A program made the translations under genes and the position numbers. From Xanthomarina arctica (GTDB lineage: Bacteria > Bacteroidota > Bacteroidia > Flavobacteriales > Flavobacteriaceae), in contig NZ_BMFQ01000003.1 in assembly GCF_014638915.1 (NCBI RefSeq), positions 558,001-622,000 of the forward strand: 64,000 bases of DNA. Direction: 5' to 3'. The notes under the pieces were generated by a model. That model did no database searches. It was not told the DNA's origin and saw only the letters and a program-made list of their open reading frames with translations. Shown piece by piece: positions 43,573-53,639 of this stretch (its first letter is position 1; each line of letters starts with the position of its first letter).

Positions 43573-44593
43573 ACAACACAATTTCTTTAGTTGGGGTCTG
43601 ACTTATCATTTCGACAGCAGGAATAAAGCTGTTGATTAATGAAGCCATATGTACATAATCCAACTTATCTGCTTCATCATCTACATGGTGATAATAATTA
43701 TAATTAGACAAATCACAAGATGAAATGGTTTGACTAGGTATCTTAAAAGCTTCATAAAAAGGATAATTGTCAGATGCTTTGAACAAGCCATATTGCTTAG
43801 CAACTTTTGAAAAACCAATGAGATTACTGCCAACATACTCGTTTATTTTAGTTGCCATATTTGAGGTATCGTAACCTGTAACGAAAGCCACATAGTCTCT
43901 ATCTACAAAAGGAACACCAATCATCTCCATATTTAAAACAGTGTATAAATTAATGTCTGTTGCTTTTAATTTATCTGCTAAATGTTTAGAACCTAACAAG
44001 CCCATTTCTTCGGCTGAAAACAAAACAAACATGATACTTCTGCTATTGGTTTTAGATTCTGAAAAGTATTTAGCCATTGCCAAAACAGAACTTGTTCCAG
44101 CGGCATTATCATTTGCACCATTCGCAATAGAATCGTTTTCAACTATTTTTCCATAGCCAATATGATCATAATGTGCTCCTATAATTATTACTTCCTCTTT
44201 AAGTTTTGCATCTTGACCTTCAAGAAAACCTACCATATTATAAGCGTTTAAGTCTCCAACCATAAAGGGATCTCTGTAGGTCTCAAAATAAGGCTTCAGG
44301 TTGTATTCTTTAAACTTATTTTCTATAAAAACTGCTGCATTTTCAATACCGACGCTCCCTGTAGCTCTTCCTTTTAATTCGTCTGAGGCTAAAAACTCAA
44401 CTGTTTCCTTTAGTTCTATACTAGTAACAACATAAGGTTTATCTAATTTAGTAGCAGAAGGGATTACCGCTTGATATTTGGAAGGTGTTGAAATAACTAT
44501 TTCACTTGGATCGTTATTATTAGTGACCACTGTTGATGGTTTACAGCCTAAAAAAAAGACTCCAATAAAAATAAGGTATAAAAGATGTTTCAT
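43562..44593 (-). CDS. M28-family aminopeptidase lipoprotein
   Basis: The 343-residue product has a lipoprotein signal (FIGVFFLGCKPS, Cys17) and an M28 zinc aminopeptidase domain: VIIIGAHYDHIGYG (first His and Asp), GANDNAAGTSSVLAMA (bridging Asp), LFSAEEMGLLGS (catalytic Glu pair) and a late NYNYYHHVDDEADKL (His). It trims N-terminal residues of peptides in the periplasm or at the surface. It overlaps the downstream SDR gene and follows the pdhC terminator. Confidence 0.93.
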   Translation of the reverse strand: MKHLLYLIFIGVFFLGCKPSTVVTNNNDPSEIVISTPSKYQAVIPSATKLDKPYVVTSIELKETVEFLASDELKGRATGSVGIENAAVFIENKFKEYNLKPYFETYRDPFMVGDLNAYNMVGFLEGQDAKLKEEVIIIGAHYDHIGYGKIVENDSIANGANDNAAGTSSVLAMAKYFSESKTNSRSIMFVLFSAEEMGLLGSKHLADKLKATDINLYTVLNMEMIGVPFVDRDYVAFVTGYDTSNMATKINEYVGSNLIGFSKVAKQYGLFKASDNYPFYEAFKIPSQTISSCDLSNYNYYHHVDDEADKLDYVHMASLINSFIPAVEMISQTPTKEIVLYEE

Positions 44594-44621
44594 GAGTTTT
44601 ATATATTTTGTTTAAAGATAA

Positions 44622-44656
44622 AAAAACCTGTTTCATTTAAAATGAAACAGGTTTTT
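44622..44656 (-). terminator. Terminator after pdhC
   Basis: AAAAACCTGTTTCATT and AATGAAACAGGTTTTT pair almost completely with a 3-4 nt loop; the minus strand ends in a U tract. It lies between the pdhC stop (44691) and the M28 start. Confidence 0.85.
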
Positions 44657-44690
44657 AATTTATATTTTTTTCAACTTATTGTTATCAGAT

Positions 44691-46379
44691 TTAAACTAAC
44701 ATAGTTACCGGATTTTCAATATATCCTTTCAAGGTTATAAGAAATTCCGATCCTGTAGCTCCATCAACCGTTCTATGATCGCAAGCCATGGTTAATTTCA
44801 TGGTATTTCCAACAACTACTTGTCCGTTTTTAACTACTGGTTTTTCAACAATAGCACCTACAGATAAAATAGCAGAATTAGGCTGATTGATAATAGAAGT
44901 AAAACTCTCAATCCCAAACATACCTAAATTAGAAATGGTGAAGGTACTACCTTCCATTTCCTGAGGCGTTAGTTTTTTGTTTCTTGCTTTACCTGCGTAA
45001 TCTTTTACAGCAGCTCCAATTTGTGTTAAGCTTTGCTCGTTAGCAAATTTAACTACAGGAACTACTAAACCATCTGGAACAGCAACTGCTACGCCAATAT
45101 GTACGTGATTGTTAAGACGCATTCTATCGTCAAACCACTGAGAATTTACTTGTGGATGCTTTTTTAAAGCCAAAGCACAAGCTTTAACAATCATATCGTT
45201 ATATGATATTTTAGTATCTGGTATCGAATTATATTGCAAGCGGAATGCCATGGCATTTTCCATATCGAACTCCACATTTAAATAATAATGTGGTGCTGTA
45301 AATTTAGATTCACCTAATCGTTTAGCAATAACCTTACGCATTTGAGAGTGTTTTACCTCATCAAAATCTTCTTGCCCGGTTGGTACAAATTTTCCAACTG
45401 AAGCTGTAGCAGAAGCTGATGGTGTAAAGTTTTCAATATCGCGTTTTATAATTCTCCCGTTTTCTCCAGAACCTTTTACTTGAGAAATATTAATTCCTTT
45501 CTCATCAGCCATTTTTTTGGCTAATGGGGAAATAAATACTCTGGATGAATCTGAACTTGAACTTGAACTTGAAGTTGAAGTTGAAGTTGAAGTTGAAGCT
45601 TCGGACTTTTCGCTAGGGCTAGAAGTTTGAGGTTCTTTTTTAGCTTCTTCTTTTGCAGGTGCTTCACTTTTAGTTGAAGATTCTTGCGTACCATAGTTTT
45701 TGGCCAATTGAGAAACATCTGTTCCCGTTGGACCAATAATAGCTAATAGTGAATCTACTTTCGCCGATTCTCCTTCTTGCAATCCAATATATAATAAAGT
45801 TCCTGATTGGAAACTTTCAAATTCCATAGTTGCTTTATCAGTTTCTATTTCTGCAAGAATTTCTCCTTCAGAAACTTCATCACCAACTTTTTTAAGCCAA
45901 GTAGCAACCGTTCCTTCTTCCATGGTATCACTTAAACGTGGCATGGTTACTATAATTACACCTTCTGGCAGTTCGGTTTCGCTCACTGACCCAGATTCGG
46001 TTTTAACTTCTTCTTTTGAATCTGAATGAGATTCTTCTTGAGATTCATCGCTATCGCTCTGATTGACATCTTTCTTTCCTTCAGTTTTGGTAATTGGATC
46101 TTCTGTTTTGGTATTTGAAATCAAATCTGAAATATCTTCACCTTCATCTCCAATAATAGCTAATAAGGTATCGACTTTAGTTGTTTCACCTTCTTGAACA
46201 CCAATATAAAGCAAAGTTCCTTCATGAAAAGACTCGAATTCCATGGTTGCCTTATCTGTTTCAATTTCAGCAAGAATATCTCCCTCAACTATTTTGTCAC
46301 CAACTTTTTTCAACCAAGTAGCCACAGTACCTTCTTCCATGGTATCGCTTAAACGAGGCATATTTATAATTTCTGCCAT
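44691..46379 (-). CDS. pdhC: Pyruvate dehydrogenase E2 (dihydrolipoyl acetyltransferase), two lipoyl domains
   Basis: E2 carries the acetyl group from E1 to CoA. The 562-residue product has two lipoyl domains (about 1-80 and 140-220), each with ETDKATMEFES around the lipoylated lysine (Lys43 in the first), a Ser/Thr-rich linker made by a 6-bp DNA repeat (45549-45594), a peripheral subunit-binding domain (FISPLAKKMADEKGI, SGENGRIIKRDIE) and the catalytic domain ending with ACDHRTVDGATG (active His/Asp). It is transcribed 3 bp after pdhA. The E1-beta gene is not in the window. Confidence 0.96.
   Translation of the reverse strand: MAEIINMPRLSDTMEEGTVATWLKKVGDKIVEGDILAEIETDKATMEFESFHEGTLLYIGVQEGETTKVDTLLAIIGDEGEDISDLISNTKTEDPITKTEGKKDVNQSDSDESQEESHSDSKEEVKTESGSVSETELPEGVIIVTMPRLSDTMEEGTVATWLKKVGDEVSEGEILAEIETDKATMEFESFQSGTLLYIGLQEGESAKVDSLLAIIGPTGTDVSQLAKNYGTQESSTKSEAPAKEEAKKEPQTSSPSEKSEASTSTSTSTSSSSSSSDSSRVFISPLAKKMADEKGINISQVKGSGENGRIIKRDIENFTPSASATASVGKFVPTGQEDFDEVKHSQMRKVIAKRLGESKFTAPHYYLNVEFDMENAMAFRLQYNSIPDTKISYNDMIVKACALALKKHPQVNSQWFDDRMRLNNHVHIGVAVAVPDGLVVPVVKFANEQSLTQIGAAVKDYAGKARNKKLTPQEMEGSTFTISNLGMFGIESFTSIINQPNSAILSVGAIVEKPVVKNGQVVVGNTMKLTMACDHRTVDGATGSEFLITLKGYIENPVTMLV
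45549..45594. repeat. Hexanucleotide microsatellite in pdhC linker
   Basis: On the plus strand about seven tandem units, three CTTGAA then four GTTGAA, run through the E2 linker, encoding the alternating Ser-Thr and Ser-Ser tract on the minus strand. Unit number changes would alter linker length in steps of two residues without a frameshift. Confidence 0.8.
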
Positions 46380-46382
46380 AGC

Positions 46383-47381
46383 TTATATTTTATGTTCAAT
46401 AAAAGGGTAATCCTTTTGTTCGTAAACAACGTCGTACATGACATTTTTTTCAGGATAAGGCGATTCGTCAGCGAATTTTTCGCACTCACTTACCAACTCT
46501 TTTACACGTTTATCAATACTTTTGATTTCAGCTTCCGTAGCATATTTATTTTCAAGAATAATATCTTTTACTTGAGTAATAGGATCAATTTTCTTGTACT
46601 CCTCTACTTCATCCTTGGTTCTATAATGCTGTGCATCACTCATGGAGTGACCTCTATATCTGTATGTTTTTAATTCTAAGAATGTTGGTCCGTCACCTCT
46701 TCTAGCTCTTTGAATCGCTTCGTCGAAAGCTTCAGCAACCTTTACAGGATTCATACCATCTACAGGTCCACAAGGCATTTCGTAACCTAATCCAAGTTTC
46801 CAAATATCTGTATGATTTGCTGTACGTTCTACTGACGTTCCCATGGCGTATCCATTATTTTCGCAAACAAAAACTACAGGAAGTTTCCAAAGCATAGCCA
46901 TATTAAAAGTTTCATGTAATGAACCTTGTCTTGCTGCTCCATCTCCAAAACAACAAATAGTAACACCATCTATATTGTGGTATTTATCACCAAAAGCAAT
47001 TCCTGCTCCTAATGGAATTTGTCCTCCTACAATTCCGTGACCCCCATAAAAACGGTGTTCCTTGGAAAAGATATGCATAGAACCACCAAGACCTTGAGAG
47101 GTTCCAGTAGCTTTACCAAATAATTCGGCCATGACGCGTTTTGGATCAACACCCATTCCAATGGGTTGTACGTGATTTCGGTATGCCGTAATCATTTTAT
47201 CCTTTGTTAAGTCCATAGCATGTAAAGCTCCCGCCAATACTGCTTCTTGACCATTGTATAGGTGAAGAAATCCTCTTACTTTTTGTTGGATATAAACAGC
47301 AGCTAGTTTGTCTTCAAACTTTCTCCAAAACAACATGTCTTCATACCACTTAAGGTAAACTTCTTTGGTTATTTTTTGCAT
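46383..47381 (-). CDS. pdhA: Pyruvate dehydrogenase E1 component, alpha subunit
   Basis: E1-alpha decarboxylates pyruvate with thiamine diphosphate. The 332-residue product has HLYNGQEAVLAG, HVQPIGMGVDP, GGSMHIFSKEHRFYGGHGIVGGQ and the ThDP motif GDGAARQGSLHETFNMAMLWKLPVVFVCENN (shown in part; GDGx..NN). It has the two conserved Ser in a phosphorylation-like loop (RYRGHSMSD). pdhC follows after 3 bp. A candidate TACTTTTG -7 element lies about 94 bp upstream. Confidence 0.96.
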   Translation of the reverse strand: MQKITKEVYLKWYEDMLFWRKFEDKLAAVYIQQKVRGFLHLYNGQEAVLAGALHAMDLTKDKMITAYRNHVQPIGMGVDPKRVMAELFGKATGTSQGLGGSMHIFSKEHRFYGGHGIVGGQIPLGAGIAFGDKYHNIDGVTICCFGDGAARQGSLHETFNMAMLWKLPVVFVCENNGYAMGTSVERTANHTDIWKLGLGYEMPCGPVDGMNPVKVAEAFDEAIQRARRGDGPTFLELKTYRYRGHSMSDAQHYRTKDEVEEYKKIDPITQVKDIILENKYATEAEIKSIDKRVKELVSECEKFADESPYPEKNVMYDVVYEQKDYPFIEHKI

Positions 47382-47474
47382 TTAAATAAATATTAAAAAA
47401 ATAATTTTCAATATAAACCTATGTAAGGCTTAAGAATAATAATTCTTTCTTTTTAAAAAGATAGAAACAATTAA

Positions 47475-47482
47475 CAAAAGTA
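47475..47482 (-). promoter_or_regulatory. Candidate -7 element of pdhA-pdhC
   Basis: Minus strand TACTTTTG matches TAnnTTTG in the 177-bp gap between cdd and pdhA. It lies about 94 bp from the ATG, so the leader would be long. No TTG -33 is seen. Confidence 0.35.
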
Positions 47483-47558
47483 ACACTTTAGTCACTAATG
47501 AAAAAACAGTAATTCGTAAAATTTTAATTCAAAACGTTAATATCTAATAAAACGATTT

Positions 47559-48041
47559 TTATAAAACTGATTTATCGAAAACCAAAGGCAGTAAATTAGC
47601 CAAGGAATGCGATTTTACGACCTTTCCAGTTTCACCCATAAAATAGATTTCTATTGGTGAATCCTGTTTCACTTCGTATTCCGCAATAGCTTGACGACAA
47701 GCCCCACAAGGAGGAATTGGTGTCACTGTCTGACGAATTCTAGAACCTGCAATTATGGCCATTTTTAAAATTTTAGCTTTCGGATATTGCGAACCTGCAT
47801 AATAAATAGCGGTTCGTTCTGCACATAATCCGGATGGATACGACGCATTTTCCTGATTAGACCCTAAAACAATTTCATTATTATCTAACAATATAGCCGC
47901 TCCAACACTAAATTTAGAATAAGGTGAGTAGGAATTTTCTCTGGCTAAAACTGCTTGATCCATTAATCCTACAATATCTGCAGGTAACTCGTCTAGATTA
48001 TCATAAACGGATAAAATGGATTCAATTTTTATTTCCTTCAT
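47559..48041 (-). CDS. cdd: Cytidine deaminase
   Basis: Cdd deaminates cytidine and deoxycytidine to uridine forms in pyrimidine salvage. The 160-residue zinc enzyme has SYPSGLCAERTAIYYAG (zinc Cys and catalytic Glu) and PIPPCGACRQAIAEY (two zinc Cys), preceded by ENSYSPYSKFSVGAAIL. The ATG at 48041 matches the usual start; the longer frame to a TTG at 48095 runs into the porV terminator and is rejected. Confidence 0.96.
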   Translation of the reverse strand: MKEIKIESILSVYDNLDELPADIVGLMDQAVLARENSYSPYSKFSVGAAILLDNNEIVLGSNQENASYPSGLCAERTAIYYAGSQYPKAKILKMAIIAGSRIRQTVTPIPPCGACRQAIAEYEVKQDSPIEIYFMGETGKVVKSHSLANLLPLVFDKSVL

Positions 48042-48093
48042 ACTTTTGGGATGTACTTTTATTATACTTAAAGGTAATGATACTATTTTAGAC

Positions 48094-48125
48094 AAAAAAA
48101 CTATTGCGTTTGCAATAGTTTTTTT
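48094..48125 (-). terminator. Terminator after porV
   Basis: AAAAAAACTATTGC-GTTT-GCAATAGTTTTTTT is a near-perfect bidirectional stem-loop between porV and cdd. Confidence 0.85.
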
Positions 48126-48216
48126 ATAATTAATATCCTTTTAGCTGTCCCTAGGGACAAGCTCTGAATTTTCTTTCATTTTTTGATGCCGTTTGTAAGG
48201 CAAATTAAAACAATTT

Positions 48217-49464
48217 CTAATATTCTCTGTAAGCTTCTCTATCGATATTAAACGTTAAAGAAAAACGTAAGGTGTTTTCCAAAGGGCTTGGTATTTTTGA
48301 AGCAGAAAATAAATATGATAAATCAAGACCTATCACATTATATTTAAATCCGGCACCAATAGCAAAAAATTGTCTAGCTCCTTTGTCTGGACTTTCATGG
48401 AAATATCCTGCTCTAAAAGCAAAAGAATCCTGGTAGTAATATTCGGCACCAATAGCCCAAGTCCATTCTTGCATTTCTTCGCTAAATCCTCCTGGAGCAT
48501 CACCAAATGATTGGAACATGCCTTTCATAAAACCTACATCATTACTTTTACCTTCTAAAATAACATTATCTGTATCACTAATAAGTATATCACCATCAGC
48601 TACATCATATTCTCCATCACCATTTACATCATCAAACACAAGTACATTTCCAGTTAATGGAGGTGTTGGCACTAATAATTTAGTAAATTCTGTTGTTAGA
48701 GTTACTTTGTTATAATCGTCTAAAATGAAGTCAAATCCAGCCCCTAAACGTAAATTTGTAGGTTGAAAATTCTCTTGTCCTCCTTCGTCATATTTAAATG
48801 TAGGCCCGATATTCTGAATAGCAAATCCAAATCTATATCTTCCATTGAAGCTATTATAAGCTTGTTCTTCACTTTGATAAAAACCAGTAATATCTACGTT
48901 AAAAGTACTCGCTGGTGAGGTATCTGTATTTGCATTTGGTATTTTCAAATCTGAATTTACATAACGCATAACTACAGCCATGGAAAATTCGTCGCTTAAT
49001 CTTAAGGCATAAGAAACATCCAAAGCAAATTCGTTAGGTTTAACAATATATGGCGTTTGGTTTTCATCTTCAACAAATTCAATTTCTCCAAGTCCAAAAT
49101 ATCTAAAACTAGCAGCAAAAGCACTTCTTTCGTTTAACCTGTTAAAATAGTTTATGCTACTTAAAGAGATATCATTTACTAATTTACTTAAATAAGGTGT
49201 GTAACTAAGTCCAACCCCTTGTTTGGTTTCAGAAAAAGCATATTTAGAGGCATTCCATTGTTGTGAGAACGGATCTACAGAAGTTGCAACCCCCATATCT
49301 CCTAATGCAGCTCCACGCGCATCAGCAGCAATTAATAAAAAAGGGACACCTGTAGTAATAACTCCGGAATAGTAAGGGTCTGGAGTAATAATTTCAACAA
49401 CGTTTTGAGCTTGTATTTGAACAGCACAGAATAATGCTGAAAATATTAAAAGTGATTTCTTCAT
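48217..49464 (-). CDS. porV: Type IX secretion outer-membrane protein PorV
   Basis: PorV (LptO, PG27 in Porphyromonas) is an outer-membrane beta-barrel that shuttles T9SS cargo to the PorU sortase. The 415-residue product has a signal peptide (ending IQAQ), LIAADARGAALGDMGVATSVDPFSQQWNASKYAF (opening segment; FadL-like fold), and a long barrel ending in SLTFNIDREAYREY with an aromatic C-terminal residue. It is transcribed 33 bp after porU, the usual order. Cargo in this window includes the sorting-domain S51 protein at 11114. Confidence 0.95.
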   Translation of the reverse strand: MKKSLLIFSALFCAVQIQAQNVVEIITPDPYYSGVITTGVPFLLIAADARGAALGDMGVATSVDPFSQQWNASKYAFSETKQGVGLSYTPYLSKLVNDISLSSINYFNRLNERSAFAASFRYFGLGEIEFVEDENQTPYIVKPNEFALDVSYALRLSDEFSMAVVMRYVNSDLKIPNANTDTSPASTFNVDITGFYQSEEQAYNSFNGRYRFGFAIQNIGPTFKYDEGGQENFQPTNLRLGAGFDFILDDYNKVTLTTEFTKLLVPTPPLTGNVLVFDDVNGDGEYDVADGDILISDTDNVILEGKSNDVGFMKGMFQSFGDAPGGFSEEMQEWTWAIGAEYYYQDSFAFRAGYFHESPDKGARQFFAIGAGFKYNVIGLDLSYLFSASKIPSPLENTLRFSLTFNIDREAYREY

Positions 49465-49497
49465 AAATTATTTTTATTTAGCAAATATATATTTTTA

Positions 49498-52400
49498 TTA
49501 TAGTATAACAAGTTTCTCTATTTTTTCTACTGTTTTATTTAATGCAGCCGAACGGACTGTTAGCTTATAAATATAAACACCTTTTCCTATTTTGTCTCCA
49601 AAATCATCTCTTCCATCCCAAATAATTTCTCTTGATAATGAAGAGCCGCCATCGTTACAGCAATTTCCTGAATTTGTTTGTCCACTGAGAGTTCTTACAA
49701 TTTTTCCAGTAACAGTAAATATCTGCACTAAAACGTCTAATGGTTCCGAACTATTGTGGTTAAACCAAAATTCAGTGTAATTAACGAAGGGATTTGGATA
49801 ATTTAAAACATTTTCGATGACCAACTCTTGATTCTCGTCAAACACCACAAATTGTATTTCTGTTTCAGAAGAATTGTTATAAACATCCCATGCTTTTATA
49901 GATAACGTATGCAAGCCAGGCTCCAAATCTCTTAAAGGGTAATTTACAATACCTTGTTGATAATCGTCAAGTTCTGTTTGGTAATAATCGTTTAAAATAT
50001 ATGGATTGGCTTCATCTCCATCTAAAACACCTACAATATCATGTCCAATACCACTAGCTGTATTAATCCCGTTTTCATCTTGCAGCTTTACCAATAAACT
50101 TGGAGACCTATTTGTAATACCGCCAGAAACAAAGCTTTCATCATTCATATAAGCCGCAATTACTGGGCCTATATTATCTTCTGGAGCATTTTCGTTTAAA
50201 CCTCCAATTTGAACTTGATTGACACTAGCTCCAGCCTGATCTATTAGAACGCCTTCCTTTTTAGCATAAAAACTTACTTTACCAAAACCTACTGGAATCC
50301 CAATATCCTTTGGTACAACAAACTCGATATCAAATTGACCGTTGGTTACAGAAGCCTGCCCTCGGAAAATAATTGGTCCAAGAGTTTCAAAATCCATAAT
50401 TATTAGTTGACCATTAGATGTGGTTCCGTCATTTCCTAAGGTTTGTCTTTGGATGTTCTTATCGTAAATTGTGGTTGAAAGTATCCCATTATAATTTGTT
50501 ATCACGTTTCCTGACAAGTCAACGACTTCTCCAGATAATTTAACACGACTCAAGGCCTGCAAAACATCTGTAGGTCCTGAAATTGGCGCATCGTTTATTT
50601 TTGTTAAAACAATGTCTGGTTTTGGAAATGTTAATTTCATGGCTGGATCACCAATAAAAAACACCAATCTTCTTTGTGAAATAATGGAAATTGCTGGATC
50701 TATTTTTGTAAGTCTTAAAGCCTCAGCCATACTAGGATACTCATAATCTGGATACGTATCATTATCGCTATATGAAAATAGATATTCTTCTAAAACATTA
50801 TTAAAGCTAATCCCTACGTTTACAAAAACTTGTCTAGTTGTTGTAATTAACCCTATGGCACCACCATCTTTATTCCAATAGGTATATTCTCCAGCTGTAG
50901 GTCTTAAAGGGTTATCGAATTTGGTAAATTCACAAGTAACCGTAACAAAGCAATTAAGTTTACAGAAATTATTAAGTCCTTGAGCATCAGGTTTTTCAAA
51001 AATACGTTCGTGAGCTAAACCATCTTCTCCCCCATGACCAAAATAATTTATTACTGAAGCACCATTTTCTATGGCATTTTTTATAGCCACATTAACTGTT
51101 GGATACCTATTACCTCCAGCAGAAGATTCTTGTACAAAAGCATCTGAATGTATTTTGGTAACATTTAGAAATGGTTTTTCGAGTGCCACTGCGTTACCAA
51201 TTTCATCTGTAGTTTCCTCAAGAGATTGTTCCCAGCTAGCATCGACATCATCTGAAATAACTACAAAGTTATTTCTCCAACTCCCAAATGAGGCTTCACT
51301 ATAATATCTTTCAATTTTATCGACCAACTCTCTAGCACTCTGATAATTTTCGGCCAATATTCTACCTGTAGCGATATCTAATTTATCTGAAATAGCCATA
51401 TCCCCTTCGTTAAAATCCATCATCCCAAAAAAGTCGTCAGATATAAACGAGTTGGTAAGATTAAAACTATTGTAGGCATGCCAAGATGGTACTAAATTAG
51501 TGTTATTTGGAATTCGGTCCTTATAATCGAAAGAGCCATCTCCAAATAGACATAAATATTTCACCCTCTTTTCTGGAGTCGAGGCATTGTCATACACATA
51601 TTTTACTAAATTTCTTATCGCTCCAATATCTTGATTTCCTGTACTAAATTCGGCGTAGATTTCATCTAAGGTCACAACCTTAACATATAAGTTATACTGC
51701 GTCCTATTTATTTGAGCTAATCTTTCGGCTTGACCTTTTAAAAAGCTTGGAGTTATTATTAAATAATCAATATCTATATCCTGACCTTGTGCATCTTTAA
51801 AAATTGTTCCTTTAATATTTTGATTATAAACCGAAGAATTAGAAGCTAAAAAAGGTTCATAATAATTTAAAGGTGTTACAATGGCATATTTTTTTAAACT
51901 TCCCAAAGTGGAGGTAAAACTTAAATTAGAACTATTCCCTGGATTTAAATAAGTGGTAACATTATATATGTCTGTTACATTCCAAATTTCATTTACCTGA
52001 GCTGTATTGGTAACATTATATTGACCAATTCCAGACATTAGGGTAACCTCCTTATTTTTAAAAGTGAATTGATTTCCTGAGAAATTTAATGCTCTAGTGG
52101 CCTCAAGCGAAATATAATCTATATAAGCTAAGGCTGACGGATTACCACCATTATTATGTGTTAATGTAACGGCCAGGTTAGATGAATTAACAGTAATGTT
52201 GTTATTGTAACTAGATTCTGTAGCTAAATTAGAATCTGTAATTGCAGCAAGAGGTAAGGTGGTTATGTTGTCACCATTAACATTGACTGACATTGTTGTT
52301 GGGGTAACAGAAGTACCTGCAACAAATACTTTTAGATTTACTGGTATAGTGGTTACCAAGTCTGGAAAACTAAAATCGAAGGTTTTGGTATCGTCCACAT

Positions 52401-53376
52401 CAAACTTATCGCCAAACCAACGTCTTCCAACACTTACTAGGTTATACTCGTCAATTTCATGATATTTATAATCCTGAAAAGTATCAATCATTAAATCCAC
52501 TGCACCAGATGGTTGCATAAAAGGTTGCACTCTTTTTCCGTTTCCTGGACTTATATTTATATAATAATAGGTTTGATCTGTGTAGCAATTAATATTCGTG
52601 TTACTATCTGGACTAAATTCATGCGGGCCTTGCGCATAAAATAAAATATAGTCACTATCGTGAAAAACACCATCACTCTCTCCAACTACTCTTATAGCAT
52701 TCTCAGTAACATCAATAGGATAGGGAATAGAATTGGAATAAGGAATCATATTACCTCCATTTCCATATAGTTTAATGGTTCGAGGATCTATATTATTTAC
52801 ATTCACTCCCATTTGAGAGAGAAAGTTTTTTGAAATTTTAAAAACACCTGTTTTATCTACATAAAATTTATACCATTGCCCGCTACTTAAAACTGAATTC
52901 TGAATAACACGTTGGTTCTGGTTTCGGTAGGAAAGTTGTCCTCCATTAGAATAACTAACCGTAAACGATGTTACTTTCTTATAAACTCCATTGCCTGTTT
53001 TAATTATAGGAGATAACACAAAATATGCTTGCATCTTATCTCTAGCAATAGCTGTTTTAAGACTAAAGCGCAACTCTGTAGGCAAGGATTCTACATCAAT
53101 ATTTTTTAATTCGCTTCTTGAGATAGATGCATAGGTTACATTCTCAACCTTTACCGAAGACTCGTCCACAGATTGATTAATTTCCCATTGAGAAACAAAC
53201 TGCACACCTTCTGTTACACTATAATTAAAGTTTGCCTTATTAAAAGACGGAACAGTAACACTAAAACTCCCTGTAGAGAACACCTCATCACCATCCCAAA
53301 GAATTTGAAATTGCTTTTGTTGAGAATAGATCACTAAGGAGGTAAAAAAGCTTAAGAATAATAATTTCTTTTTCAT
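49498..53376 (-). CDS. porU: Type IX secretion sortase PorU
   Basis: PorU is the cell-surface cysteine protease that removes the sorting domain of T9SS cargo and attaches the protein to the surface. The 1292-residue product has a signal peptide, an N-terminal region with WYKFYVDKTGVFKISKNFL, and a gingipain-type C25 domain: INYFGHGGEDGLAHERIF (catalytic His) and CFVTVTCEFTKFDNP (catalytic Cys). The C-terminus has Ig-like and sorting-like folds (YPNPFVNYTEFWFNH, GDKIGKGVYIYKLTVRS). Full length for the family. porV follows after 33 bp. Confidence 0.96.
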   Translation of the reverse strand: MKKKLLFLSFFTSLVIYSQQKQFQILWDGDEVFSTGSFSVTVPSFNKANFNYSVTEGVQFVSQWEINQSVDESSVKVENVTYASISRSELKNIDVESLPTELRFSLKTAIARDKMQAYFVLSPIIKTGNGVYKKVTSFTVSYSNGGQLSYRNQNQRVIQNSVLSSGQWYKFYVDKTGVFKISKNFLSQMGVNVNNIDPRTIKLYGNGGNMIPYSNSIPYPIDVTENAIRVVGESDGVFHDSDYILFYAQGPHEFSPDSNTNINCYTDQTYYYINISPGNGKRVQPFMQPSGAVDLMIDTFQDYKYHEIDEYNLVSVGRRWFGDKFDVDDTKTFDFSFPDLVTTIPVNLKVFVAGTSVTPTTMSVNVNGDNITTLPLAAITDSNLATESSYNNNITVNSSNLAVTLTHNNGGNPSALAYIDYISLEATRALNFSGNQFTFKNKEVTLMSGIGQYNVTNTAQVNEIWNVTDIYNVTTYLNPGNSSNLSFTSTLGSLKKYAIVTPLNYYEPFLASNSSVYNQNIKGTIFKDAQGQDIDIDYLIITPSFLKGQAERLAQINRTQYNLYVKVVTLDEIYAEFSTGNQDIGAIRNLVKYVYDNASTPEKRVKYLCLFGDGSFDYKDRIPNNTNLVPSWHAYNSFNLTNSFISDDFFGMMDFNEGDMAISDKLDIATGRILAENYQSARELVDKIERYYSEASFGSWRNNFVVISDDVDASWEQSLEETTDEIGNAVALEKPFLNVTKIHSDAFVQESSAGGNRYPTVNVAIKNAIENGASVINYFGHGGEDGLAHERIFEKPDAQGLNNFCKLNCFVTVTCEFTKFDNPLRPTAGEYTYWNKDGGAIGLITTTRQVFVNVGISFNNVLEEYLFSYSDNDTYPDYEYPSMAEALRLTKIDPAISIISQRRLVFFIGDPAMKLTFPKPDIVLTKINDAPISGPTDVLQALSRVKLSGEVVDLSGNVITNYNGILSTTIYDKNIQRQTLGNDGTTSNGQLIIMDFETLGPIIFRGQASVTNGQFDIEFVVPKDIGIPVGFGKVSFYAKKEGVLIDQAGASVNQVQIGGLNENAPEDNIGPVIAAYMNDESFVSGGITNRSPSLLVKLQDENGINTASGIGHDIVGVLDGDEANPYILNDYYQTELDDYQQGIVNYPLRDLEPGLHTLSIKAWDVYNNSSETEIQFVVFDENQELVIENVLNYPNPFVNYTEFWFNHNSSEPLDVLVQIFTVTGKIVRTLSGQTNSGNCCNDGGSSLSREIIWDGRDDFGDKIGKGVYIYKLTVRSAALNKTVEKIEKLVIL

Positions 53377-53439
53377 TGTTTAAATAACGTGAATAATTGC
53401 ATGTTAGTATGACAAAACAAACAATTTTAAAAAACGTTT

Positions 53440-53447
53440 CAAATTTA
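53440..53447 (-). promoter_or_regulatory. Candidate -7 element of porU
   Basis: Minus strand TAAATTTG matches TAnnTTTG, 64 bp before the porU ATG in the divergent gap with gldJ. The -33 is not clear. Confidence 0.35.
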
Positions 53448-53639
53448 CAATAATAAATTATAAAAAAACACGTTATTTAAACACAAATTGGAGGATTAAA
53501 ACGAGAAAAACATCGTTATAACGTGTAATAAATAGGATGAAATACATAAATATTTAATCATATTTTACATTTTATCTTGTATAATTACCGATAATTCTTA
53601 TATTGCGTCACCAAAAATATTATAAGCTTACTTAAAAGT

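Noticed and set aside
45521-45736. Second minus-strand frame within pdhC with many Lys, Leu and Gln
   Set aside because: It is an out-of-frame reading of the linker repeat; the in-frame E2 protein is continuous.
48042-48095. TTG-initiated N-terminal extension of cytidine deaminase
   Set aside because: The extension starts in the porV terminator; the ATG at 48041 gives the normal family length.
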